Assembly: GCA_016716235.1 (NCBI GenBank)
Contig: JADJWS010000001.1
Coordinates: 558,001-622,000 of the forward strand
Length of the DNA: 64,000 bases
From: Candidatus Defluviilinea gracilis
Lineage (GTDB): Bacteria; Chloroflexota; Anaerolineae; Anaerolineales; Villigracilaceae
Reading direction: 5' to 3'
The notes under the pieces are model-generated. The model worked only from the letters and a program-made list of their open reading frames with translations. It was not told the origin of the DNA and did not search any database. Every line of letters begins with the position of its first letter. Position 1 is the stretch's first letter. The position numbers and the translations under genes were made by a program. Shown one piece after another: positions 16,970 through 24,635 of the stretch.

Positions 16970-17635
16970 ATGCTCAACGCCCTGATCTTCGACTTCGACG
17001 GACTCATCCTCGACACCGAAACCCCCGAATACATCGTTTGGAAAACCATCTACGAAGAAAACGGATTCGACTTTCCTCACGACGACTGGGGCAAAATCAT
17101 CGGCGGAAACGGACTCCTGGATTTCGACGCGGCGGATACTCTCTCGCGTCTTTCGCAGGGGCGGCTTGATCCGGTTTCCCTACGCGCCCGTCACAGCGTG
17201 GAAAGCCTTGCCATGGTTCACGCGCAGTCCATCCTGCCAGGCGTGATCGAAATCATCCATAACGCAAAAGCCCGCCAATGGAAGCTTGCCATCGCCTCCA
17301 GCTCACATCACGAGTGGGTGGATACGCACGCCAAACGCCTCGGCATCTTCGACCTGTTCGATGCCGTCATCGCCGCAGACGATGTGGGCGCGGGACGCAC
17401 CAAGCCGAACCCCGATCTATTTCTCACGGCGCTGAATCAACTTCAAGTCCAGAAAAACGAAGCGGTGGTCTTCGAAGATTCCCCCAACGGAATCAAAGCC
17501 GCCAATCGCGCCGGCATCTTCGTCGTGGCGGCGCCCAACCACGTCACCTCACGCCTCTCGCTCGAAGGCGCCGATCTGGTCGTCGGTTCGCTGGCTGAAT
17601 TGTCGCTGGATCAGCTGGTTGATCTGTTGAAATGA
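16970..17635 (+). CDS. HAD-superfamily hydrolase, beta-phosphoglucomutase type
   Basis: 221 residues. Motif I is DFDGLILDTE, with the nucleophile Asp at residue 8; motif II Ser lies in LAIASSSHHEW, and motif IV in FEDSPNGIKAA. The helical cap sits between motifs I and II as in beta-phosphoglucomutase and phosphatase subfamily I enzymes. It probably dephosphorylates or isomerises a sugar phosphate; the substrate is unknown. There is no Shine-Dalgarno sequence, in line with a leaderless start. Confidence 0.88.
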   Translation: MLNALIFDFDGLILDTETPEYIVWKTIYEENGFDFPHDDWGKIIGGNGLLDFDAADTLSRLSQGRLDPVSLRARHSVESLAMVHAQSILPGVIEIIHNAKARQWKLAIASSSHHEWVDTHAKRLGIFDLFDAVIAADDVGAGRTKPNPDLFLTALNQLQVQKNEAVVFEDSPNGIKAANRAGIFVVAAPNHVTSRLSLEGADLVVGSLAELSLDQLVDLLK

Positions 17636-17668
17636 CTTTACAAAAGTTGCCGCGCCACAAAATCTTTA

Positions 17669-17710
17669 TTCTGTGCTCTCTGTGGCAAAAACGGTTTTCG
17701 CAAGAGGTCT
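17669..17710. repeat. CTGTGGC..CTTTTCGCAAGAG-type dispersed repeat
   Basis: Reads CTGTGCTCTCTGTGGCAAAA then CGGTTTTCGCAAGAG, matching the tandem units at 1190-1270. It lies between the HAD and STAS genes and reaches the STAS stop codon. Confidence 0.7.
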
Positions 17711-18059
17711 ATTGAAACGAGCTCACTGCGTCATCGACGGTATCGAAGATATCGATGAATGTGGTGATGCCTGAAATGTTCAACACCTCGCGTATGCCCC
17801 CAGCCACGCCCGCCAGTTTCAACGGGTTGCCCCCATCTTTGGCAAGAATCTTATGCATCACCACAATGGCGCGAACCCCAATGCTGGAGAGCGATTCTTG
17901 CGCGCCCAAGTCGAACACAAGGTTCCGCGTCCCATTGGCGTGCGCGTCTTTGGTGATGGCTTCCAGTTCGGCGAAATTATCGAGCGACACGCGTTCGAGC
18001 AAGCGGAACACTGTCACCGGCGTGGTCGAGTCCATGCGCGCAATTTGAACGACGCTCAT
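17709..18059 (-). CDS. STAS domain protein (anti-sigma-factor antagonist type)
   Basis: 116 residues from an ATG that shares ATGA with the folD stop codon, so it is translated with folD. The STAS core LVFDLGAQESLSSIGVRAIVV carries the Ser pair that partner kinases phosphorylate in SpoIIAA-like proteins (given here in overlapping form, FDLGAQESLSSIGVR). Such proteins switch anti-sigma factors or act in stressosome-like partner switching. No RsbW-type kinase is adjacent. Coupling to a one-carbon enzyme gene has no obvious functional meaning. Confidence 0.8.
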   Translation of the reverse strand: MSVVQIARMDSTTPVTVFRLLERVSLDNFAELEAITKDAHANGTRNLVFDLGAQESLSSIGVRAIVVMHKILAKDGGNPLKLAGVAGGIREVLNISGITTFIDIFDTVDDAVSSFQ

Positions 18060-18955
18060 GCGCGCACCAACTCTTCGTACCTTTTGCGCTGGCGTTCTGT
18101 GGCAACCACTGTGTTCCGCAATAACATCGCCACCGTCATCGGACCCACGCCGCCGGGCACCGGGGTGATCCACCCCGCCACTTCCTTCACAGTTTCAAAA
18201 TCCACATCGCCCACAACTTTCGTGCCGCGCGCGCCATCGGACAGGGTGACATCCACCTGATTGATGCCGATATCGATTACCGCCGCGCCAGGCTTGACCA
18301 TGTTCGCCGTGATCAGCCCCGGCTTGCCAACCGCCACGATCAACGCGTCTGCTTGCCGCGTGTGATACGAGAGGTTGCGCGTGCCGTGATGGCAGATCGT
18401 CACCGTGCACAGGTCTTCCACGAGCAACAACGCCACCGGCTTGCCTACGATCTCCGAATGCCCAACTACCACCACTTCCAGCCCGCGCAAGTTCAACCCC
18501 GTAGATTTGAGCAGTTCCACCGAAGCGAGCGAGGTGCACGGTCCGAGCGAGGAATCGCCATAGACGATATTGCCAATATTGAGCGAACTCATCCCCTCCA
18601 CATCCTTGCTGTGATGAATGGTGTTTTCCAATTCCTCGAGGTCGAGCGTGTCCGGCACCGGGCGCTGGAGGATGATGCCGGTCACGCGAGGGTCGGCGTT
18701 AAACGCGTGGATCGCCGCGCCCATTTCGCGCTGGGTGATGTTCCCGGGATAATGGCGGTGCTCGAATTCGATACCGACCTTTTCCGCCGCTTTCTGCTGG
18801 TTCTTGATGTAGAGCGAGACCGCCGCGCTGTCGCCCACATCGATCGAGACGAGGCGCGGCGTCCAGCCTAATTCTTTGAGTTTTAGCACTCGTTCGCGCA
18901 CGTCGTCTTTTACGACTTGCGCGAGTTTCTTTCCGTCGATGATCTTGTAATTCAT
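18056..18955 (-). CDS. folD: Bifunctional methylenetetrahydrofolate dehydrogenase/cyclohydrolase
   Basis: 299 residues; the start at 18955 follows AGGAAGGG. Typical FolD blocks are present: SLYIKNQQKAAEKVGIEF with the catalytic Lys, QRPVPDTLD, VVVGHSEIVGKPVALLL in the NADP-binding domain, and TPVPGGVGPMTVAML near the end. The enzyme converts 5,10-methylene-THF to 10-formyl-THF in the cytoplasm. A STAS gene is translationally coupled downstream. Confidence 0.93.
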   Translation of the reverse strand: MNYKIIDGKKLAQVVKDDVRERVLKLKELGWTPRLVSIDVGDSAAVSLYIKNQQKAAEKVGIEFEHRHYPGNITQREMGAAIHAFNADPRVTGIILQRPVPDTLDLEELENTIHHSKDVEGMSSLNIGNIVYGDSSLGPCTSLASVELLKSTGLNLRGLEVVVVGHSEIVGKPVALLLVEDLCTVTICHHGTRNLSYHTRQADALIVAVGKPGLITANMVKPGAAVIDIGINQVDVTLSDGARGTKVVGDVDFETVKEVAGWITPVPGGVGPMTVAMLLRNTVVATERQRKRYEELVRA

Positions 18956-18994
18956 GGAGCCCTTCCTGTGCGGGCACAATGATACCGCAAAACT

Positions 18995-19022
18995 AAAAAG
19001 AGACTGGCGGGAAACCAGTCTC
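18995..19022 (-). terminator. Intrinsic terminator on the minus strand
   Basis: GAGACTGG and CCAGTCTC form an 8-bp stem, with a T-run on the minus strand side (A-run at 18995-18999). It insulates folD from transcription arriving from the large gene at 19622. Confidence 0.75.
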
Positions 19023-19026
19023 CTGA

Positions 19027-19201
19027 TAGGGCAATCGCATTTGGATTTTTTATCCGCTACTCCTCACGAATTCACGCTAACCTTTCTCGGAAAATTCGCG
19101 CAGATTGGCGAAGACTTGTCCTGAGCCTGTCGAAGGATTAGTAGATTCGAAGGCAAAACACCGTGTTTTGAGCCTCGAGATTTTCAAATACGATTACCCT
19201 A
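19027..19201. mobile_element. MITE-like element, TAGGGCAATCGCATTTG family, copy 1
   Basis: A 175-bp element. The left end TAGGGCAATCGCATTTGG and the inverse right end TAGGGTAATCGTATTTG match at nearly all positions. The right end segment GTGTTTTGAGCCTCGAGATT recurs at 26227-26249. The ends resemble the terminal repeats of the ISAs1-like element at 51947. There is no coding capacity. Confidence 0.65.
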
Positions 19202-19314
19202 AGGGTCTGTAAATTAATAACTTCCCGTGTTTTTGTTCGCGCGCAGTTGCACTGCGAGCGGGATGCAGTGCAACTGCATCCCCAACAGGGAATTTATATT
19301 TTTACAAACCCTAA
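19200..19314. repeat. TAAGGGTCTGTA-type inverted-repeat element, copy 1
   Basis: Ends TAAGGGTCTGTAAA and TTTACAAACCCTAA are inverted, and a strong inner hairpin (GCAGTTGCACTGC..GCAGTGCAACTGC) fills the middle. Related copies are at 22547-22661 and 24543-24635. Confidence 0.75.
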
Positions 19315-19409
19315 GTCTCCTGAGAACAAATAAGAACAAAAATGAACCGAGAAGCCCGCCACGAACACAAAGAAACCCTGGGTCTCCCGTAATTAACGGG
19401 AAAGAGCTT

Positions 19410-19520
19410 CACCACGAAGGGCACAAAGTCTTGCGCTGAGTTCGTCGAAGCGACACAAAGGCAAAAACAGAGCCTAGATTCCTTGGGTTTTCCTTTGTGA
19501 CCGTCGTGTCCTTTGTGTTT
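19410..19520. repeat. CACCACGAAGG..CGTGTCCTTTGTG repeat, copy 1
   Basis: Inverted ends CACCACGAAGGGCACAAAG and CGTGTCCTTTGTGTTT. A shorter copy with the same ends is at 62707-62803. Confidence 0.6.
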
Positions 19521-19621
19521 GAAAAAAAGGTTTCCCGTTAAAAACGGTAGAGCCGAAACCCTTTAAGAACCTGGCGTTCTGCGCGCCTTTCGCGATAAAA
19601 AGGAAAGGGAAGGTAGAGAGT

Positions 19622-21763
19622 CTATTTTTTAAATGTCAAACTTGCGGTTCTCCCCAGTTGACTGACCCAATCGACAAATAACCACATCCCAATGAGAATG
19701 AGAGCTCCATCGAGGATCTGGGACCATAAGGCGTCGAGTTGTTTTGGCGCGGCAGAGCCATTCGAGGGAATGTAGAAACGAAAAACATCCAACGCGTTTT
19801 TATGTAATCGTATGAAATAATCGGACACCAGGTGAACAACAGGGATGTCGATCAGCCAGCGGACTGCGAAGAACGCCCCAACGAGAAGGATTAGCCATAG
19901 AGCCACGACGGCAAGGTGATGGCGGTAGCGTTGCCACCCGGTGGGCTCGGTATCTTCCGCTTTCTTTCTTGTATCCGCCCCCTTGCCGGTGGACCTGCCC
20001 CCTTTCTCGCCTAGATCCGGGTTCCATTCCATGGGTCGCAATTCTCCCAGCGTTCGTTTCGCGAGCGGGGTTGCGAATTTCTCAAGATTGTTCCAATACT
20101 CTCCGTGATTCTCGAGGGATGTTTTCGTCCGTATATTGGTTGGGCTGGCTATGCCTCGCGCGAATTTTGTATCCAATGGAGGCGCCTTTTCAAAGTAGGT
20201 GTACTCATCCAGTCCATAAAATTCGGTGATCGGGTCTGAGAAATTCCAGAAATTCAACCACTTGAACCCCTTCGGGAAATTCTGCTCCGTCGACACAGAG
20301 ACCGGGAAACGCTCGTAATACACAGGATCAAGCACGCCCCGCGCATGATGATAGTAACTGAGGACACTGCCGATGGTTGTATAGGTGAAGATTTTGTCCT
20401 GGTATTGTTTATCGAGGTAATGGAACAACGCTTCGTACGTGATCGGCGTGCCTTGCGAGTGCGCCACCACATGGATACGTTTGACGCCCGGCTTGTTGTA
20501 AAAATAGACGATATCGTTGATCACCGCGCTTCTCACCCGGTTCGATTGCGCCGGGTCCATCGCGTAATTCACCACATCGTCCATGTATCCCACCAACATC
20601 ACGTTGAGCGCCTTATCGAGCGAGGCGCCAATGCCGCCCAGAAATTTTGTCCATTTCAACAGGCTCACCAGCAGGGCGCCAATGAACCCAATGGGGAGCG
20701 TCATAAAGATCAAGTAACGATAGATCAGTGGGGTAAAGAACAGGCGGGTCAGGAATACCTCGTCGACCTTGCCCACAAGTTTCCGGCCGTCTTCCTCATA
20801 AGAATAATAATCGGCGATATCCACATCGCTATTGGCGTAGGCTCGGAACCCCCATAAAAGTCCGCGCGCAACCACGAGGGAGGTTTGAAGCCCAAGCAAA
20901 ACCAAGACAAAGCGCAGGTAAGCCAGCGGTTCGCTCACGAGGAAAAAGATCAAAGCAAGCAGTACCCAATTGGGAAGCACGGGCAGGCTTTTCAACCTCC
21001 GATATTTGGCATACTGGTAACTCATGACAGAATGTTCGAGCGCCGGCGCAATCGCCCAGACCGCCCCGGTAAAGATCACGAAGATCAGCCCGTTGAACCC
21101 CGGCAGGTTGAAGATCTCATCAGCCAGGATGTTCTTCAACGCTTCGTTGAACCACGTCACCGTAGGCAGAATCTTAATGAACGGCAAAAGAACCAGCACA
21201 AACATCAAGAAATAGGAAAAGTAATAACCGAAGTAATCCCAAGCCCGTGTGCCGGGCGTCTTGCCGCGCTGAAAGGCAAAGTTTTGATTGGTCCGTTGAT
21301 CTTTTAGCCATTTCGTATTCCGTGTGAATACGGCGTTGCGGAGCATGTTCGCAAACACAAACGACGCCATGCGCCATTCCCGCGAGAGATTCCCAAGCGC
21401 GCCGGAAGGCAGGGTTTCGGCTTCCCAATAAGACTCCTTCAACCAAAGACGCCTGCTGGTCTGCCGCTCCTGGATTCCTGTTCCAACCTTTTCCTCGAAC
21501 CGGTGACGGGCGCGGATCTCCGTCACATGTTTGTGCGATTTCCCATCCGTATTATGAGGCGAGGGTAAATAATCTTCGAACCCGGAGGTCAACTGTGTCA
21601 GCGTCGCATTTTTATCCAGCGCCTTGATCGCGGGCCAAAATCCGCGTAGAAAGATGTTCAGGTGATCGTCCTCCGCCTGTTCGCCGGCGCCTTTCACGAT
21701 GAGGATGACGTCGATCTCCGGCTCCTGTCCGTTCTCGTTTTTTGATGTCGCTTTCTTAGCCAT
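19622..21763 (-). CDS. Large membrane protein with an alpha/beta-hydrolase-like catalytic triad
   Basis: 713 residues; the start at 21763 follows AAAGGAG. An N-terminal soluble part (DVILIVKGAGEQAEDDHLN) precedes about four hydrophobic segments, including YFLMFVLVLLPFIKI and LIFMTLPIGFIGALLVSLL. A soluble domain then carries VVAHSQGTPI with Ser436 as presumed nucleophile, NFSDPITEF with Asp510, and ENHGEYWNN with His553, the order expected of a Ser-Asp-His triad. Two further hydrophobic segments end the protein. It would be a membrane-embedded esterase or lipase with the active site probably in the cytoplasm. I do not recognise a named family. It is divergent from a small membrane protein gene. 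Confidence 0.65.
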   Translation of the reverse strand: MAKKATSKNENGQEPEIDVILIVKGAGEQAEDDHLNIFLRGFWPAIKALDKNATLTQLTSGFEDYLPSPHNTDGKSHKHVTEIRARHRFEEKVGTGIQERQTSRRLWLKESYWEAETLPSGALGNLSREWRMASFVFANMLRNAVFTRNTKWLKDQRTNQNFAFQRGKTPGTRAWDYFGYYFSYFLMFVLVLLPFIKILPTVTWFNEALKNILADEIFNLPGFNGLIFVIFTGAVWAIAPALEHSVMSYQYAKYRRLKSLPVLPNWVLLALIFFLVSEPLAYLRFVLVLLGLQTSLVVARGLLWGFRAYANSDVDIADYYSYEEDGRKLVGKVDEVFLTRLFFTPLIYRYLIFMTLPIGFIGALLVSLLKWTKFLGGIGASLDKALNVMLVGYMDDVVNYAMDPAQSNRVRSAVINDIVYFYNKPGVKRIHVVAHSQGTPITYEALFHYLDKQYQDKIFTYTTIGSVLSYYHHARGVLDPVYYERFPVSVSTEQNFPKGFKWLNFWNFSDPITEFYGLDEYTYFEKAPPLDTKFARGIASPTNIRTKTSLENHGEYWNNLEKFATPLAKRTLGELRPMEWNPDLGEKGGRSTGKGADTRKKAEDTEPTGWQRYRHHLAVVALWLILLVGAFFAVRWLIDIPVVHLVSDYFIRLHKNALDVFRFYIPSNGSAAPKQLDALWSQILDGALILIGMWLFVDWVSQLGRTASLTFKK

Positions 21764-21834
21764 TGCCGTCTCCTTTTGCCTGGTGTTGGAACGACTGACC
21801 ACCCTCCGGTGTATGATAAAAGAATCGCACACCC

Positions 21835-22509
21835 ATGACCCAAAACTCTACATCAGTACAACCCCTCAACACCCGCCGCGTTGCAATGCAAAGCGCCCTC
21901 GCCGCCGCGCTATTTCTCGGCTTCCCCGCCGGGCTGTTGCTTTGGCTGATTCTTTTCCGCGAAGCGAACCCGTCTGCAACAGTGGACTCATTGATCGCCC
22001 TCCTCCAAGCCCACGGCATCAACAAGATTTTCGCGTTAACGCTCTGCTCGCTCGGCTGGAGTTTTTCACTCGGGCGAATCAGCGGATTCCGCGCCTGGTG
22101 GAAGATCGGACTCGCCACCGCCCTCGGATTCATCCTGGCGTGGTTCTCGCCTCTCTCCAACATGGACGGCTGGTTCGCCGATAGGATGCCAATTCCACTC
22201 CTCTACGCCCTCACCATGTGCGGAATCGTTTTCAGCGCAACATTCTGCGTCGGCATTGCGTACGGACTCCTGCTCCGCCACCTCAAAGCCGCGTTGACGA
22301 TGGCTCTCTCAACAAGTTTCACGTCAACGCTCGCCCTCCTGCTGACGATGGTAGTTTTCAATCAATTTGGAATCTATGTGGGAAGCGCGGTTCCCTTCGC
22401 CATGTCCAAAGTGACGACGGTGAGTCTGCTCGTATCCGCGATTGCGGGAGGGGCGGTGTTGGGAATACTGTTCACAAGGTTTGTTGAAAATAGATTGCAC
22501 AACCCCTAG
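21835..22509 (+). CDS. Multi-pass membrane protein, unknown
   Basis: 224 residues with about six hydrophobic segments, e.g. LFLGFPAGLLLWLILF near the N-terminus and LLVSAIAGGAVLGILFTRF at the end. No catalytic motif was recognised. It is divergent from the hydrolase-like gene across 71 bases, so the two may share regulation. It converges with the small-gene cluster, separated by a repeat. Confidence 0.6.
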   Translation: MTQNSTSVQPLNTRRVAMQSALAAALFLGFPAGLLLWLILFREANPSATVDSLIALLQAHGINKIFALTLCSLGWSFSLGRISGFRAWWKIGLATALGFILAWFSPLSNMDGWFADRMPIPLLYALTMCGIVFSATFCVGIAYGLLLRHLKAALTMALSTSFTSTLALLLTMVVFNQFGIYVGSAVPFAMSKVTTVSLLVSAIAGGAVLGILFTRFVENRLHNP

Positions 22510-22546
22510 CTCCAGAAGACCGTCCACATAAGAAAAGATTGCCCCC

Positions 22547-22661
22547 TTAGGGTCGGTACATTAACAACGTTCCGTATGTTTGTTCGCGCGCAGTTGCACT
22601 GCAAGCGGGATGCCATGCAACTGCATTACCAACAGGAAATTTATTTTTTTACGAACCCTTA
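22547..22661. repeat. TTAGGGTCGGTA-type inverted-repeat element, copy 2
   Basis: 115 bases with ends TTAGGGTCGGTA and TACGAACCCTTA and the same inner hairpin as at 19200-19314. It separates two convergent genes. Confidence 0.75.
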
Positions 22662-22674
22662 GGTTCAGAAAAAT

Positions 22675-22953
22675 CTAGCTCTTCTCAGGGTATTGCTTCA
22701 CGCCATCCACCAGCAGTTCATGGCGCCAGGTTTCCATGGTTGCCATGCCGCCGAACCGCTCCAGTTGATACAAAATATGAAGCGAGCATGGTTTGCCATC
22801 GATCTTGAAGGGGAAGTCCATATCCTCGCCGCGCGGCAGAGTCCGGCGCAAGATTTCCCGGTGATCCACCGTGGTGACAACCTCCCCAGACATGGCCTGG
22901 CTGACTTGAACGGTATGGGGCGAACCAACGACCACTTGCCAATTTGTGATCAT
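22675..22953 (-). CDS. Small protein, possibly FAIM-like beta-sandwich
   Basis: 92 residues; the start at 22953 follows AAAGGAG. The sequence alternates short beta-like runs: WQVVVGSPHTVQVSQ, VVTTVDHREI, MDFPFKIDGKPCSLHI, and a final HELLVDGVKQYPE. This pattern, including the ending H-x-L-x-V-D-G-x-x-x-P, resembles one repeat of the FAIM domain by eye. That is an inference, not an assignment. It is the last gene of a five-gene minus-strand cluster. Confidence 0.5.
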   Translation of the reverse strand: MITNWQVVVGSPHTVQVSQAMSGEVVTTVDHREILRRTLPRGEDMDFPFKIDGKPCSLHILYQLERFGGMATMETWRHELLVDGVKQYPEKS

Positions 22954-22978
22954 GAGAAACTCCTTTCTTGTTCCATGT

Positions 22979-23278
22979 TCAACGGGCGAATTCAGGCAAT
23001 CCTCCTGCGAGGGTTGCAAGCATGCGAGTGAGATGATTAAACGCGGCTTGGTTGTCGGGCCCAAGATTCTGCTTCACGATCTCTTTCCACGCGTATAACT
23101 CAACCACCTCGTAGAAACCGGGTTGCGCGAAGATTTTCTCAGGGGCTTCGGTAAGCACTTTGAGCCACACATCCTTCCACTGATCGTCCACGATCACCCT
23201 GCCCTCGATGATCTCATGGTGGACATTGATCTCATCGATCCATTGCAATGCTCGTTCTTCCTTTTGCTTCTTGTTCAT
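22979..23278 (-). CDS. Small helical protein, paralogue of the gene at 24028
   Basis: 99 residues from the start at 23278, with GAGGTAAG before it. It begins MNKKQKEERALQWIDEINVH and contains VWLKVLTEAPEKIFAQPGFY and EVVELYAWKEIVKQ. The protein at 24028 has the same plan (Lys-rich start, VWMDILANAPDYIFIHPERY, EIEQYVKEAIKQ), so the two are paralogues within one cluster. A C-terminal extension of ~25 residues is unique here. Unknown function. Confidence 0.6.
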   Translation of the reverse strand: MNKKQKEERALQWIDEINVHHEIIEGRVIVDDQWKDVWLKVLTEAPEKIFAQPGFYEVVELYAWKEIVKQNLGPDNQAAFNHLTRMLATLAGGLPEFAR

Positions 23279-23376
23279 TCTTACCTCTATAGGATTTACG
23301 CGGTCGGCTGAAGCGCCGCTACGGCGAAACAAGTTCAACTGCGCAATTCCTACTGTACAAATTGGGCGCGCTCAGC

Positions 23377-23583
23377 TCAGTTGGCGTAACCAATTGGGCG
23401 ATACAAAAGCCCATCGGTGAATTTAAAGACGCCTCCACACGCCTCACATTCGATTTCAGGCTCGGCGTCCCTCTCGTATGGGTTGTCGGGCAGAGTCGCC
23501 CGCGTAGTCTCATCACAGAGCGGACACTTGATCTCGATGATCGCCAGCCTGCCCTTGACATTCTCCGTTTGATACGCGTTCAT
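23377..23583 (-). CDS. Small zinc-ribbon-like protein
   Basis: 68 residues; AAAGGAG precedes the start. Two CxxC pairs, KCPLC and ECEACGG, about 27 residues apart form a likely zinc ribbon between beta-like segments. Proteins of this size with a ribbon usually mediate protein or nucleic-acid contact. Middle gene of the cluster. Confidence 0.6.
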   Translation of the reverse strand: MNAYQTENVKGRLAIIEIKCPLCDETTRATLPDNPYERDAEPEIECEACGGVFKFTDGLLYRPIGYAN

Positions 23584-23619
23584 CGAACGCTCCTTTCCTG
23601 GGAATTCTCTACAGCGCTG

Positions 23620-23964
23620 TCAATTGGGATGCTTGATCAGCGCAACCACCAACCCGGTCACGGCGCTTTTCAGGTCTCCCAAATGCTCCCGCGAGAAATC
23701 CGCCTTCGACATGAGAGGAAGTTTCTGGGAGAGAAAGTAATCCTGAATCCCTTTGATGAAGGTGTTTGGGTTTTGGTCTACAGATTTCACGATGGGCGCA
23801 TTCCATTCGCCCTCGTGAACGAGATGGATCTCCGCATCCGGGATCCCCACCGCGCGGCGGACGCTGTTCATCCATTTTTCCTCGGAAGAGGTGTCGATCA
23901 TCATGCCGACTGCCCGATCCTCGGCGCGCGCGAAAAACGCATAGATGGAATTTTGGTTGGACAT
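23620..23964 (-). CDS. Small protein of unknown function
   Basis: 114 residues; the start at 23964 follows AAAGGAG. It looks mixed alpha/beta: SIYAFFARAEDRAVGMMID, EKWMNSVRRAVGIPDAEIHL and a helical end (DLKSAVTGLVVALIKHP). There is no signal peptide or membrane segment and no recognised motif. It lies 36 bases upstream of the zinc-ribbon gene. Confidence 0.55.
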   Translation of the reverse strand: MSNQNSIYAFFARAEDRAVGMMIDTSSEEKWMNSVRRAVGIPDAEIHLVHEGEWNAPIVKSVDQNPNTFIKGIQDYFLSQKLPLMSKADFSREHLGDLKSAVTGLVVALIKHPN

Positions 23965-24027
23965 GGCATCTACTCCTTTGAGCAAATTCGTTGTGAAAAA
24001 CCAAATGGCGGAAACTGAAAATCTGTT

Positions 24028-24243
24028 TTAGTTTGCCCTCTGTTTGATCGCCTCCTTTACGTATTGTTCGATCTCCCAATACCGCTCGGGGTGGATGAAA
24101 ATATAATCGGGCGCATTCGCCAGAATATCCATCCACACAGGTTTTTGTTTCTCGTCTATCGCCGGCTTACCCTCCACCACGTGGGCGGCGTTGATGACAT
24201 CGAGCATCGCGCCAGCCAAACTTTTCTTTTGTTCCTTGTCCAT
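24028..24243 (-). CDS. Small helical protein, first gene of the cluster
   Basis: 71 residues; the start at 24243 follows AAAGGAGG. It is predicted helical, with MDKEQKKSLAGAMLDVINAA, VWMDILANAPDYIFIHPERY and EIEQYVKEAIKQ. It is a shorter paralogue of the protein at 22979. The upstream ~90 bases hold a dispersed repeat, so the cluster promoter must lie close to the start. Confidence 0.6.
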   Translation of the reverse strand: MDKEQKKSLAGAMLDVINAAHVVEGKPAIDEKQKPVWMDILANAPDYIFIHPERYWEIEQYVKEAIKQRAN

Positions 24244-24334
24244 CACAGCCTCCTTTTGCGAATGCTCCACAAGCAACCGCTACATTTACAATTCGGGTGG
24301 GCTTTGGAGACAACAAGAAATGCGCTTCTTTTAC

Positions 24335-24420
24335 CAGACCTCTTGCGAAAGTCTTTTCGCCACAGAGCGCTCAGAGAAAAAAGAGATTTTCTCAAAGGGC
24401 TCTGTGGACTCTGTGGCTAA
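24335..24420. repeat. CCTCTTGCGAAA..CTCTGTGGCT repeat
   Basis: Inverse-oriented relative of the units at 1190-1270 and 17669-17710, with an inner GAGAAAAAAGAGATTTTCTC segment and paired CACAGAG/CTCTGTG. Confidence 0.65.
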
Positions 24421-24499
24421 CCAAAACTTATTTAGGTAAGAGTTCTACTTTTTAAATACTACAACGCTGTCTCATTGATTCCATGTGTCATTTGTAATG

Positions 24500-24529
24500 A
24501 AAAATCCCCGCCGTTTGTTCGGCGGGGAT
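24500..24529 (-). terminator. Intrinsic terminator for the DHA2 exporter gene
   Basis: ATCCCCGCCG and CGGCGGGGAT form a 10-bp GC-rich stem with a six-base loop; on the minus strand it is followed by a T-run. Confidence 0.85.
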
Positions 24530-24542
24530 TCGATTTTGGATG

Positions 24543-24635
24543 TTAGGGTCTGTACATTAATCACTTCCCATATGTTTGTTCGCTCACAGCGCAACTGCGT
24601 CCCCAACAGGGGATTTATATTTTTACGTATCCTTA
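24543..24635. repeat. TTAGGGTCTGTA-type inverted-repeat element, copy 3
   Basis: 93 bases, shorter inner hairpin than copies 1 and 2. The right end TATCCTTA contains the stop codon of the exporter gene at 24633. Confidence 0.7.

Larger units (their letters stand above)
18956..19621. other. Repeat-packed intergenic region
   Basis: No gene was found in this 666-base gap. It holds a terminator (18995-19022), a TAGGGCAATCGCATTTG element (19027-19201), a TAGGGTCTGTA element directly joined to it (19200-19314) and a CACCACGAAGG repeat (19410-19520). The last ~100 bases show nothing recognisable. Confidence 0.6.
24244..24632. other. Repeat-rich intergenic region
   Basis: No gene was found in this 389-base gap. 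It contains a CTTGCGAAA..CTGTGGCT repeat (24335-24420), a minus-strand terminator (24500-24529) and the third TTAGGGTCTGTA element (24543-24635). Confidence 0.6.
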
